Part shown: piece after piece, positions 15,655-24,241 of the stretch
Numbering within the stretch: position 1 is the stretch's first letter
How the letters are laid out: each line of letters begins with the position of its first letter
NCBI GenBank assembly: GCA_947570615.1
Contig: CANOVJ010000043.1
Coordinates: 1-35,890 of the forward strand
DNA length: 35,890 nucleotides
DNA from: an uncultured Lachnospiraceae bacterium
GTDB taxonomy: Bacteria; Bacillota; Clostridia; Lachnospirales; Lachnospiraceae
Direction of reading: 5' to 3'
Made by a program: the position numbers and the translations under genes
Notes under the pieces: model-generated
What the model saw: the letters and a program-made list of their open reading frames with translations, nothing else
The model's database searches: none
What the model was told of the DNA's origin: nothing

Positions 15655-17853
15655 CTACCAGAATATTTTCGCCATGGGAACCCCCATCCTTATCAGCTCC
15701 TGCTGAATCTCCTGCACCAGCTTCTCGCTGGCCACACCGATCAGTACATAATCAAACGCTGTCTCCAGTATCCGCTCCGGCGGGGAAATCTCCATCTCTG
15801 CCGTCACGCAGGCCGCACAGTTCTTATCCACCCACAGTACCACTCTGGCGTCCTTATTTTTCATCAGTCTGCGGAACATATTCCGTCCTCTTTTGCCTGC
15901 GCCATACAGAATAATCCTTCCCTTTACTTCCCGGAAATAGTCCCTTCCTCTGCCGGTTCCGGGCATGTTCAGGGACTGGTAATACTCTGCCGCTTCCCGC
16001 TCTCCGGCAGTCAGCCGAAGCAGCGAGAACATCAGATTATGCCCTGGATACCAGTCCTCCATTGGGGTTTTATACAGATACAACGCCCTTAACTGCTCAT
16101 CCGTAAGCCTGGGCGCATAGAAATCCAGTCCCGCATTGGTCCCCTCCTGGGAAAAGGGCAAATCCCCGATAAAGTCCTGTACCTCCGGCTCCGGATCCTT
16201 ACTGATGTGATCGATATAAGCCAGTGAAAGCGCCGAGAGCTCCTCTCCCTGGCATGACCAGTTCCTGCACATCTCCTGTGCGAAAGCCAGAATCCCGTCC
16301 ACATAATCCGCATATCCTTCGCTCATATACCCCTGGCCGGCCCCATTCAGCACAGGTGCCCACTTTCCATTCTCATCCTGCCGATATCCAAGCGTCTGTC
16401 CGTGGGGAGCCCGGGTAATCGTCTCCATAATCGGATCCAGCTTTCTGCCCGTGTACTTGTAGAAAATATTGCCGGGAGCCTGCACCTCTGTCATGCTTGC
16501 CATGGAATAAAAAAAAGTAATCACCGGCTCTCTATAGAAGTCTGTTACCAGCCTCTGCATACAATACTGTGTAAAACCAGTGCCGTTCATCTCCACAAAG
16601 GCAATCCTGCCCTCCGCTGATGAAATTTCCTGTCGGAGATACGCCTTCACCCGGTATCGAAGCGTTTTATTCCTTTCCCCGATCTTCTGCCATAGGCTCT
16701 CGTCTGACAAAAGAATCTCTTTTACTCTCTCCCTCTCTCTTCCGGAGTATTTTCTCCCTTTCCGCCTGAACAGCTCAGGAAAATACTCTGACAGTTCCTC
16801 CGGGGCCATATGCAGATCCTCTGTCACCTCGTCAAAGGAGGCAAAATTGACATTATACAGCAACCAGTCTCTGAAATCATCCTTATTTAAACTGACAGCA
16901 GGCGCCCTCCAGGCATATCTGGAGCCGTACAGATAACGCGTCTGCAGATCAAGCTGCTGCTCTGCGATAATCACATCTGCTATCTTCTTTAGAAGATAAC
17001 CGTCTCTGGCCACAAAAAACAGGGCGCCCATTCCCTGCCTTAAAGCCTCCTGCAGCACCCACAAAACATACCCATACAGAACGGGGCCTGCGAGGGATAC
17101 TCCCATCCGCCACTCTGCCGTGTTCCGCTTCTGAATCGTATTTCTGACTGTTCCCAGCACCGCCTGAACCGCATACTCTTTTCCGTGGCGTTGCAGCATT
17201 TCCTTCTCAAAGCGGGAAAAGATATAGCCTGTACATAACTCGCTCCGGGCTCCCATCCTCTGTGACATGACGTCATCCGCCACGGGATTGTCGCCAATAT
17301 GCACCCATTCCCACGTGTCGACGCCGTACTTTTCAAGGAAATAAGCAAACAGCCTGCCGCTTCCCTTCATCCGGTCCAGATCGCCGGAAACCAGAATCGG
17401 AATCTCCCCAAACACAGGATCCGCCTTCATCAGCATTTTGCGGATGTACTCTGTGGGAAGATACATGTCAGAGAGAAGGTAAACATCGTGCTCTCTGCGC
17501 AGCTCTTTGAGTTTCTCAATATTCTCCCGGATCGGAATACAGTTTTCCAGCTCCACCGCCAGCTCCAGATCCATAAGGCGGGCGACAGCGCGCTCCGACA
17601 TATGGTTCATATATGCCATGGCAGCGTATATTCTGTCTAATGTGACATCCTCCCGTCCGGCCTGACGCGCCCATATCCGCGCCTCCACTTCCGCGTTTGT
17701 CCTGAAATCACAGAAATTCTTTTTCAGATGCAGAGGAATTTCCCTGTAATCGTCCTGCTCCGAGAGGTGTCTTTGCATAATCACAAAGATTCCCGTAGGA
17801 TCTGCGGTAGTGCGGGTGATCAGGGTGTCGAATATGTCAAATGTGTATACCAT
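15655..17853 (-). CDS. Large HAD-like protein with C-terminal Rossmann module
   Basis: The 732-residue protein starts with MVYTFDIFDTLITR, a HAD motif I in which the second catalytic aspartate is replaced by phenylalanine (D-x-F). Later HAD motifs YLLSDMYLPTEYI and HIGDNPVADDV are present. It is therefore probably not an ordinary phosphatase; related large proteins are common in glycan loci of clostridia and their function is unclear. A central region (about 260-600) contains FFVARDGYLLKKIADV and YLYGSRYAWRAPA, a pattern seen repeatedly in that family. The C-terminus (about 643-732, from IILYGAGKRGRNMF) is the shared module with WVDKN as second strand. ATG follows an AAGGAAA ribosome site. 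Downstream of it the genes are G+C richer; upstream of it they are A+T richer. Confidence 0.7.
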   Translation of the reverse strand: MVYTFDIFDTLITRTTADPTGIFVIMQRHLSEQDDYREIPLHLKKNFCDFRTNAEVEARIWARQAGREDVTLDRIYAAMAYMNHMSERAVARLMDLELAVELENCIPIRENIEKLKELRREHDVYLLSDMYLPTEYIRKMLMKADPVFGEIPILVSGDLDRMKGSGRLFAYFLEKYGVDTWEWVHIGDNPVADDVMSQRMGARSELCTGYIFSRFEKEMLQRHGKEYAVQAVLGTVRNTIQKRNTAEWRMGVSLAGPVLYGYVLWVLQEALRQGMGALFFVARDGYLLKKIADVIIAEQQLDLQTRYLYGSRYAWRAPAVSLNKDDFRDWLLYNVNFASFDEVTEDLHMAPEELSEYFPELFRRKGRKYSGRERERVKEILLSDESLWQKIGERNKTLRYRVKAYLRQEISSAEGRIAFVEMNGTGFTQYCMQRLVTDFYREPVITFFYSMASMTEVQAPGNIFYKYTGRKLDPIMETITRAPHGQTLGYRQDENGKWAPVLNGAGQGYMSEGYADYVDGILAFAQEMCRNWSCQGEELSALSLAYIDHISKDPEPEVQDFIGDLPFSQEGTNAGLDFYAPRLTDEQLRALYLYKTPMEDWYPGHNLMFSLLRLTAGEREAAEYYQSLNMPGTGRGRDYFREVKGRIILYGAGKRGRNMFRRLMKNKDARVVLWVDKNCAACVTAEMEISPPERILETAFDYVLIGVASEKLVQEIQQELIRMGVPMAKIFW

Positions 17854-17873
17854 TGAATTTTCCTTATAAGAAA

Positions 17874-19289
17874 TTAAATACCAACTATATATTCACTGAA
17901 AATATTACTACTGATTCCTCTTTCTTTCAATAGCTTTTTTACCTGTCGCTGATTGTCGGGGTTGAGACCGAGAATAATTCCGATATTTTTCCCGGATAAA
18001 TCCAGGCCGGATAATTCGAATACAGGATGGTCGTTTATCTCTGTACTGTTCTGAGCCATGTCAGATACGATGAATCCGGCATACTCAATCTGCATTTCGT
18101 CCAAATAGCCGGCATATCTTATGGCGCATTTTCCTGCGCCGTAGATGTAGAGTGTTTTATTCTGGCGGGAGAACTTCTCAAATCTTTTTAGCTGCCGTTT
18201 ATGTTTTTTAATCTTTAATCTTCCAGCCTGTACCGGGGCCTGTGCTTTCCTCACCTGCCTAGCAGACATTCGAGCAATTTTCTTCAGCTCCCGCCGGGGA
18301 ATATCTGTCAATATTGGCCATTCATCTTTGAGTTCCCTGTATATAGATATATCATATTCTCCTCTGGCCCTCAACCCTAAAAAATCTCCAAAGGTTGCGT
18401 ATTTTCCATGTTTCTTTATAATAGCCGACTTAGTCTCCTCCTTATAGCAACCCGGTAACGCATATATTGCTTCTGGAAAACAATAGCCAAAAACATAAAA
18501 TCTTTCCTTATTCCATCCGGATGAAGCTCCCTGATACAAGGATGTCCTTTTCGCCGCTCCGGGCGGAAAACTTAAATTGACTGCAGAAAAATCTTTCAAA
18601 ATGGAGATCTGTTCCAACCAGAAACATAAATGCGAATGATTTACTCTCTCCGGTCTGTTGTATTTTGACTGCATCCTTTTCCAGTCCACATCGTCCAGCA
18701 TGGTATGAACATTTAGAACCGCCCCACCATAATATGTCAAATGCCATCCACACTCTTTTGCAAAATCGTTTATATCACAGTACCTCTTATCACCCAGTTT
18801 TTCTACATCTCTCCAATTAACTACGACCATATCATAGTCGTTTTCAAATTGAGCGCAGACTTTCGCAAACACTTCCCGTGTCCACCGGAAGGCATCCGTA
18901 CACACCCACAAATACTTATACTCCTTATGCCAGGCGTATTTTTGAAATATTTTATATACCTTCATATTAGAATGCAGCTCCGCGGGAAAACGGACATAGT
19001 ATAAATTGTGGTAATCCTCCATCCACCTTTTGACTATCAATTGAGTCCTGTTATCTTCGCTGGAATCGTAAATATATACATCCGCCTCAAATTCAGTACA
19101 TATTTCCATATTTTCCTGCAACAGTTCTTCGATCGCCTTTTCCCTGCAGTATGTAGGGATACAGATTGTCCATTTGCCCTTCCCCATTGGAACTACTGTC
19201 GATGGCATGACCTCGTCCGGATCCATGTATCCTAAATTTGCCGTACTATGTCTGATAAGTTCTCTCTCGTCCTTCTTTTTTTTATTCAT
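17874..19289 (-). CDS. GT2-like glycosyltransferase (TIGR00180-type) with C-terminal Rossmann module
   Basis: The N-terminal region reads KWTICIPTYCREKAIEEL with the nucleotide loop YIYDSSEDNR and a possible metal site VCTDAF, which fits the family 2-like transferases sometimes annotated as glycosyltransferase domain TIGR00180. A basic segment rich in K and R (about residues 335-370) links to the shared module from TLYIYGAGKCAIRY to the end. The gene starts with an A8 run at codons 3-5 (T8 at 19276-19283 on the plus strand), which could slip. GGAGG precedes ATG by 11 bases. It is the first gene upstream of the composition change near 17.86 kb and is visibly A+T richer than the genes downstream of it. 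Confidence 0.7.
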   Translation of the reverse strand: MNKKKKDERELIRHSTANLGYMDPDEVMPSTVVPMGKGKWTICIPTYCREKAIEELLQENMEICTEFEADVYIYDSSEDNRTQLIVKRWMEDYHNLYYVRFPAELHSNMKVYKIFQKYAWHKEYKYLWVCTDAFRWTREVFAKVCAQFENDYDMVVVNWRDVEKLGDKRYCDINDFAKECGWHLTYYGGAVLNVHTMLDDVDWKRMQSKYNRPERVNHSHLCFWLEQISILKDFSAVNLSFPPGAAKRTSLYQGASSGWNKERFYVFGYCFPEAIYALPGCYKEETKSAIIKKHGKYATFGDFLGLRARGEYDISIYRELKDEWPILTDIPRRELKKIARMSARQVRKAQAPVQAGRLKIKKHKRQLKRFEKFSRQNKTLYIYGAGKCAIRYAGYLDEMQIEYAGFIVSDMAQNSTEINDHPVFELSGLDLSGKNIGIILGLNPDNQRQVKKLLKERGISSNIFSEYIVGI

Positions 19290-19343
19290 ATCCTTATCTG
19301 CCTCCCAGAACTTACCAGATACTATATCGTCTCCCTTTTACTT

Positions 19344-20834
19344 TCAGTAATTTTCATATATCATCTCTTCGATTGATAAAACGGGACAATCAATCTTTCC
19401 CTCTATAATTTGCAATATATCTTCAAATTCCAAAAACGGAGTCACAATAATTGCATCCACCTGAGGCCACTTATCCTCAACAGTCAAAACTTTAACTGAA
19501 GTTTCTATATTTCTTCTGTCAATGACATACTCGACCTCAACAGCGGAATCCTTTAACTCCTGATGAAGATGTTTTCCAAAATCTCCCATTCCATATATTG
19601 CAACGTGCCGATACCCATTTTGTACTAAATAGTCAGCAAAATATTTCTTTTTACCCCGTAGTTCCATCCAATCATTAAGGATTTTATAATATATGCGGGT
19701 TTTATCCTCTGCCTCTTTGCCATTCTCTCTGTTTTCAGTCCAGAAGCTTTCCATCTCATCCTGACAATCCGCACAAACCGCTCTTTTATGACTTTCCAGA
19801 AATGCATACCCATTTTTCTCATCAGGCTCGATATACATCCCTTCTCCCCATTCATTCCATGCATTCAGGAATATGTAGTCACACCCATTTTGGTCACTTT
19901 TCTGTACCAGCATTCTATAATACTTTTCAAACAGTGATGGGGACTCTCCTTTTATTACCATCCCGTTCTCCCCATGCCGTGGAGTCTCATCATACCCCGT
20001 AAATCCCATATAAAATATATCTTTACCCGTTTGAGGTGTGTACTTAATAATATTACTCCATACACTATCATAATTTAATGTTCTGACGCCAAAGCACTCT
20101 TCCACTTCAGCTCTCATTTTCTTACAGGTTGTTGATGGCTGATGCTCCATAATCCCATTTACATATCTGAGCCTTTTAGTACAATTTTCTCCGATAATGT
20201 ATATCCCTGCAAACCCTGCCCTTATTGCTTCCTTATTCCAAAAACTAATCATCTGGCTCAAACAATACATTTCATCCGGTCTGTAGATTACGACAACTGG
20301 CCTGTTACCTTTTTTTATATATCTTGAATCTTTAAAAAATTGTAACAAATAATCAAAGTGGGTTTTCCAATCCTTTTCCCGCCCATATTTCTGTCTTAAT
20401 AAAATATTATCCTTTTTCTCGTTTTCTTTGTTGTATGTGCTTGTCCAAATATTTATTGGCCCGTAAAACTTACTCCATCTTCGAGCCCATGTTTCATTCG
20501 CCCAACAAAAACAGAACGGTATATCAATATCCTTCCATTTTAAGAGATTCTCTGTCGGTTTTTCTAAAATTTGCTTTCCTTTCTCAAACCAATAATGATA
20601 AAAACAAAACCCGTATATATCATATTTCTTTGCTAATTCTACCTGTTCTTTTAACGTGTCTTTATCCAGCAAATCATAATAATTACTGTTTAATGGTATT
20701 TTGGGCTGATCATGCCCTGGGAACAGGGGCTTCCCATCTTTTACTGCTACCCACTCAGTATATCCTTCCCCCCACCATATATTATTTTCTGCCACCTCAT
20801 GAAATTGTGGCAGATACATTGCTATTGTTTTCAT
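19344..20834 (-). CDS. WbsX/GH99-like glycan-processing protein with C-terminal Rossmann module
   Basis: The first roughly 360 residues match the WbsX family, a GH99-like barrel found in O-antigen and capsule loci. Diagnostic segments are IAMYLPQFHE, WWGEGYTEWVAVKDGKP, YGFCFYHYWFEKGK, FCFCWANETWARRW and FLNAWNEWGEG. GH99 relatives cleave endo-mannose linkages, but WbsX-type proteins in glycan loci are usually treated as transferases or processing enzymes of unproven activity. From about residue 365 the W-linker (LNDWMELRG) and the shared module (VAIYGMGDFGKHL, YVIDRR, DAIIVTPFLEF) follow. I chose the ATG at 20834 because a G6 ribosome site lies about seven bases upstream and the WbsX domain begins there; the frame stays open to 20957 but would overlap the preceding gene. 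Confidence 0.8.
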   Translation of the reverse strand: MKTIAMYLPQFHEVAENNIWWGEGYTEWVAVKDGKPLFPGHDQPKIPLNSNYYDLLDKDTLKEQVELAKKYDIYGFCFYHYWFEKGKQILEKPTENLLKWKDIDIPFCFCWANETWARRWSKFYGPINIWTSTYNKENEKKDNILLRQKYGREKDWKTHFDYLLQFFKDSRYIKKGNRPVVVIYRPDEMYCLSQMISFWNKEAIRAGFAGIYIIGENCTKRLRYVNGIMEHQPSTTCKKMRAEVEECFGVRTLNYDSVWSNIIKYTPQTGKDIFYMGFTGYDETPRHGENGMVIKGESPSLFEKYYRMLVQKSDQNGCDYIFLNAWNEWGEGMYIEPDEKNGYAFLESHKRAVCADCQDEMESFWTENRENGKEAEDKTRIYYKILNDWMELRGKKKYFADYLVQNGYRHVAIYGMGDFGKHLHQELKDSAVEVEYVIDRRNIETSVKVLTVEDKWPQVDAIIVTPFLEFEDILQIIEGKIDCPVLSIEEMIYENY

Positions 20835-20862
20835 CGATAAGTCCCCCCTGTAAATTCCCGGT

Positions 20863-22047
20863 TTACTCATATCTAATCTCGTACTGAACAGGTTTCCATA
20901 ATATTCTATTCTTTTCCATCCCTTTACAGACAAGTTCCTCTTCAATCTCAAGCGCAACCTTCTGATCCCTTACTGCCAGAATAATATAATCAAAATCTAT
21001 CTTAGAAATTATCTGGGGACTTTGGATTAATTTATGATTTTTGTTCTGGTAATTCTTATCCACCCATCCTACAACATTTATACGAGGGTCTAAAATCATT
21101 GATTTATATATTTCCCGTCCTGTTTTGCCTCCTCCATATACGATGACATCCTTCCCTTCTGCCTCAGGATATTCAATAACAATATTACATATATTTAACG
21201 CTATCCCATATGTCTTCTTTAACATGTCTACTGCCATATAAGATGTATAATCCCTAAGCTGTTTTAGAAGGATATCAGAATTTTCATTATTTTCAAATGC
21301 CTCATACAGCACTTTATGCAGATAATAGAGACTTTCATTTAAATGTCTGTCCCTGAGATTTCTTCTTTCACCTTGCCCGTCATAATAGTGATAAGTGGTC
21401 TCTGGTGAAATAACTATCCGCTTCGCCTTTAGCAACGCCGGATAAGTCACTGCCCCATCCTCCCCCAAAATTATTCTACTATCGACTTTATAACTGACCT
21501 GTTCCAGCACAGTCTTTTTGAAAATTTTAGCCCACAGGCATGGTAATATGCCAAACTTGTAATATTCCCCTGTGTAAAGCATCCTTGTATACACACTATG
21601 AATCAATTCCTCCCCTTCGTACACGCCTTCGGGAATATTTTGAAATGATTCCTCAAATATGCCTTCCTCTCGATCTCTTTTCAATCCAAAGCAAACGACA
21701 TCAGCCCTGTAATTCTCAACAGTATCTATAAGCCTCTTAATATGGGCATCCTCAATCCAATCGTCGCTGTCAACATAAGTAATATAATTTCCCGTCGCAT
21801 TGCGGAGTCCCTGATTCCTGGCATTTACAACTCCTGCCCTGCCACAGTCAATTAAATTTATGCGAGAATCGTGATCTGCATATTCCTGACAGATTTCCAG
21901 GCTTCTATCTGTGGAGCCATCATTAATCAAAATTATTTCCATATTCTCATATGTCTGATTGATAATACTGTCCAGGCAATTGCCAATTCGCTTTTCTTCA
22001 TTATAAATCGGTACAATAACAGATACCCGCTCCGCCACTCTTTTCAT
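20863..22047 (-). CDS. GT2 glycosyltransferase with C-terminal Rossmann module
   Basis: A family 2 GT-A domain opens the protein: VSVIVPIYNEEKRIGNCL, the loop NDGSTDRS and the metal site YVDSDDW. The shared module starts near residue 299 with VIVYGGGKTGREIYKSM, followed by GWVDKN and DYIILAVRDQ. The start is uncertain. The ATG at 22047 is placed directly before the GT2 domain with GAAAGGG 11 bases upstream. A GTG at 22164 would overlap the preceding gene by 19 bases and add 39 residues unlike the family; I prefer the ATG. The cysteine-poor, helical region between residues 210 and 290 is typical of this family's acceptor domain. Sugar and acceptor are not known. Confidence 0.8.
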   Translation of the reverse strand: MKRVAERVSVIVPIYNEEKRIGNCLDSIINQTYENMEIILINDGSTDRSLEICQEYADHDSRINLIDCGRAGVVNARNQGLRNATGNYITYVDSDDWIEDAHIKRLIDTVENYRADVVCFGLKRDREEGIFEESFQNIPEGVYEGEELIHSVYTRMLYTGEYYKFGILPCLWAKIFKKTVLEQVSYKVDSRIILGEDGAVTYPALLKAKRIVISPETTYHYYDGQGERRNLRDRHLNESLYYLHKVLYEAFENNENSDILLKQLRDYTSYMAVDMLKKTYGIALNICNIVIEYPEAEGKDVIVYGGGKTGREIYKSMILDPRINVVGWVDKNYQNKNHKLIQSPQIISKIDFDYIILAVRDQKVALEIEEELVCKGMEKNRILWKPVQYEIRYE

Positions 22048-22145
22048 CTCTTTATTTGCCCTTTCTGTACAATATCTTTTTTGATTTACAACGTGTTCTC
22101 CCAATCTGTTATTATCAATAAGTTCTCGTTTCAGTGTAGAATTTG

Positions 22146-23741
22146 CTATTTTTGCATACTGCACTCTTCAATTATATCTGAAAGCGATATTAGCGGAACG
22201 AGAGTCCTTTCTCCCAGTTTTTGTTTTATTATTTCAAACTCGTGTACTGGTGTTATCACAATACAGTCTGCATCCGGGATTCTTTCCTCCAGTGTAATTA
22301 ATGGAAAATTACAATAATTATCAGTTACCTTCCTGTCAATCGCGCATACGATATTAATATTGCTTTTCCTGATATCTTCTATCAGATGTTTCGCCATTTT
22401 TCCCATGCCATAAATAATAATTCTTTCTATTTTATGTGAAATAAAATAATTCTTAATTGATCTGCCCTTTTCATGCAATATCATCCATTTTTCCAATAAA
22501 CTGTAATACGAAATATACATTTGCATCTTTTCTCTTGCAACAGTATTCTGATAACTATTAATTCTTTCCTCGATTGTTTTTTCAAAATCATCCTGGGCGT
22601 TTTTTCTGCCCTGATTACTGTTAAAAATATCTTTAACCCACACCCCGCCGACTACATCATATGAGAACAACCGTGCCCTCTTCACCGCCGCAGCTGCCAA
22701 TTTATTCCTCAATTCGTCATTCCTAAACAGATGCACTATTTCACCTGCCAGTATTTCTTCCTCACGTGAGATTTCTTCCATATCATTTTCATTTATATAA
22801 GGCGTTATGATCCCGCATTCCCCTATCAGAGGGGTTGTAATATCTTTCTGCTCATATGAAATTCCAAGTTCCTCCCTGATCCCGCCAGGACTGTCACAGG
22901 ATACCACTGGAACGCCGGCACTTAGCGCTTCAAGAACTGAACACGGCATTGCCTCACACCTTGATGTCATGGCTAAAACTTTTGCTTCCGCTAAATAGTC
23001 CTGAACATTTTTTACATTTCCGGGCATTTCTATGTCATCTGATAAACCAAGCTGATCTATAATCGCTTTCAACCTGGGCCTTAATTCTCCATCGCCCAAT
23101 ATAATCATTTTACTGTCCGGACACATATCTTTAACCAGCTTAAATGCTTTGATAAGATGCCATTGCCGCTTGATCCCCTGCATTCTTCCTATCGCAAGCA
23201 GTATATTTTTTTTATCATCGTGTGTGCGAACCTGCATCATATGAACCGGATTATAAACCGTTCTGGTTATACCATTCTTGTCTCCATAATGATCCAACCA
23301 ATCTTTCCGGCAAAAATCAGATGGAAACGTTATAAAATCTGCGTATTGATATAAACTACTAAAAGTCTCCCCGGACCAGATGATTGACTTTTCGTGTTTT
23401 GCATATTCAGAATTTACGCTGTGTGTAGTAAGTATCACTTTCTCCTCACCTTTAGACAAAATATTAAGGTAATTAGGCCACTGTAAAAAACTGACTGCAA
23501 TATCGATATTGTATCTGTCTTTTAATTGCTTTAACTCATCTATCTTTTGCCGAAAAGTTGCCGGTAAATCAAACCGATAATCTATGAGAATGCCTGCATA
23601 ATCATATTCCACATTTAATGATAAATCCGTAAATATAAATACATGAAAACCTCTTTGAGTAAAAATCACACTCAAATCGGCTGCACAGCGCTCTGCCCCG
23701 CCTCCTCGTAATGCTGCTGTTATCAATGCAATATTCTGCAT
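22146..23741 (-). CDS. GT4 glycosyltransferase with C-terminal W-linker and Rossmann module
   Basis: This is a GT-B retaining glycosyltransferase of family 4. The N-terminal donor-independent half has TAALRGGGAERCAADL, and the C-terminal half has AIGRMQGIKRQW, GDGELRPRL and the E-x7-E signature EAMPCSVLE, with GVPVVSCDSPGG after it. From about residue 400 the W-linker (LEKWMILHEKG) leads into the shared module (IIIYGMGKMAKHLIEDI, AIDRK, DCIVITPVHEF). The ATG at 23741 has GGAG ten bases upstream; a GTG nine bases earlier overlaps the stop of the preceding small gene but has no room for a ribosome site. The close packing implies cotranscription with the anchored module gene. Confidence 0.85.
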   Translation of the reverse strand: MQNIALITAALRGGGAERCAADLSVIFTQRGFHVFIFTDLSLNVEYDYAGILIDYRFDLPATFRQKIDELKQLKDRYNIDIAVSFLQWPNYLNILSKGEEKVILTTHSVNSEYAKHEKSIIWSGETFSSLYQYADFITFPSDFCRKDWLDHYGDKNGITRTVYNPVHMMQVRTHDDKKNILLAIGRMQGIKRQWHLIKAFKLVKDMCPDSKMIILGDGELRPRLKAIIDQLGLSDDIEMPGNVKNVQDYLAEAKVLAMTSRCEAMPCSVLEALSAGVPVVSCDSPGGIREELGISYEQKDITTPLIGECGIITPYINENDMEEISREEEILAGEIVHLFRNDELRNKLAAAAVKRARLFSYDVVGGVWVKDIFNSNQGRKNAQDDFEKTIEERINSYQNTVAREKMQMYISYYSLLEKWMILHEKGRSIKNYFISHKIERIIIYGMGKMAKHLIEDIRKSNINIVCAIDRKVTDNYCNFPLITLEERIPDADCIVITPVHEFEIIKQKLGERTLVPLISLSDIIEECSMQK

Positions 23742-23746
23742 ATATC

Positions 23747-24223
23747 TCACACTCCGTAAAGTACCTCTTCCAGCGAAATAATCGGGTAATCATTTTTCTT
23801 ACTGAGTTTTTCTTCTATCTCAGCGAAAAAAGTAATTGCAGTTACTACAATAGCATCCACTTTTTCCAGCGTATCCTCCGGAGATACTGTATTAATGCCT
23901 GTAAAGATATGATCTGCATTTTTATCAATTCCGTATGCAACCTCTATCTTCGTACCTTTCAGTTCGTTTATAAGCGTTTCGCCCGCATAGCTCATACCAT
24001 AAACAGCTATTTTTCTATACCCATTCTGTTCAAAATACGATGACAAATTCTTCCCTTCCTGCTTTACTCTTACCCACTGAGACATCATACAAAATAATTC
24101 AAAATGTTTATTTGACTTATCACAGGCTTTTTCAAATTTATCGCCTTCCCTTTTCTTTACTATACTGGCACCAATAACTACACCTGTTAACATTGACAGT
24201 ATTGAAATCATTCCTTTTTTCAC
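23747..24223 (-). CDS. Membrane-anchored stand-alone Rossmann module
   Basis: This 158-residue protein carries no catalytic domain. An N-terminal hydrophobic helix (about residues 4-21, ISILSMLTGVVIGASIV) is followed by basic residues, predicting an N-terminal membrane anchor with the rest in the cytoplasm. After a helical stretch the W-linker appears (MSQWVRVKQEGKN) and then the shared module (IAVYGMSYAGETL, YGIDKN, DAIVVTAITFF, ISLEEVLYGV) to the end. It aligns without gaps with the C-termini of three enzymes in this locus. I chose the GTG at 24223 because GGAGGAA lies six bases upstream; the frame is open to 24238 but that GTG has no ribosome site. It could be a membrane docking partner for the module-bearing enzymes; no family name is known to me. 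Confidence 0.75.
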   Translation of the reverse strand: MKKGMISILSMLTGVVIGASIVKKREGDKFEKACDKSNKHFELFCMMSQWVRVKQEGKNLSSYFEQNGYRKIAVYGMSYAGETLINELKGTKIEVAYGIDKNADHIFTGINTVSPEDTLEKVDAIVVTAITFFAEIEEKLSKKNDYPIISLEEVLYGV

Positions 24224-24241
24224 TGAAGCTTCCTCCACTAT

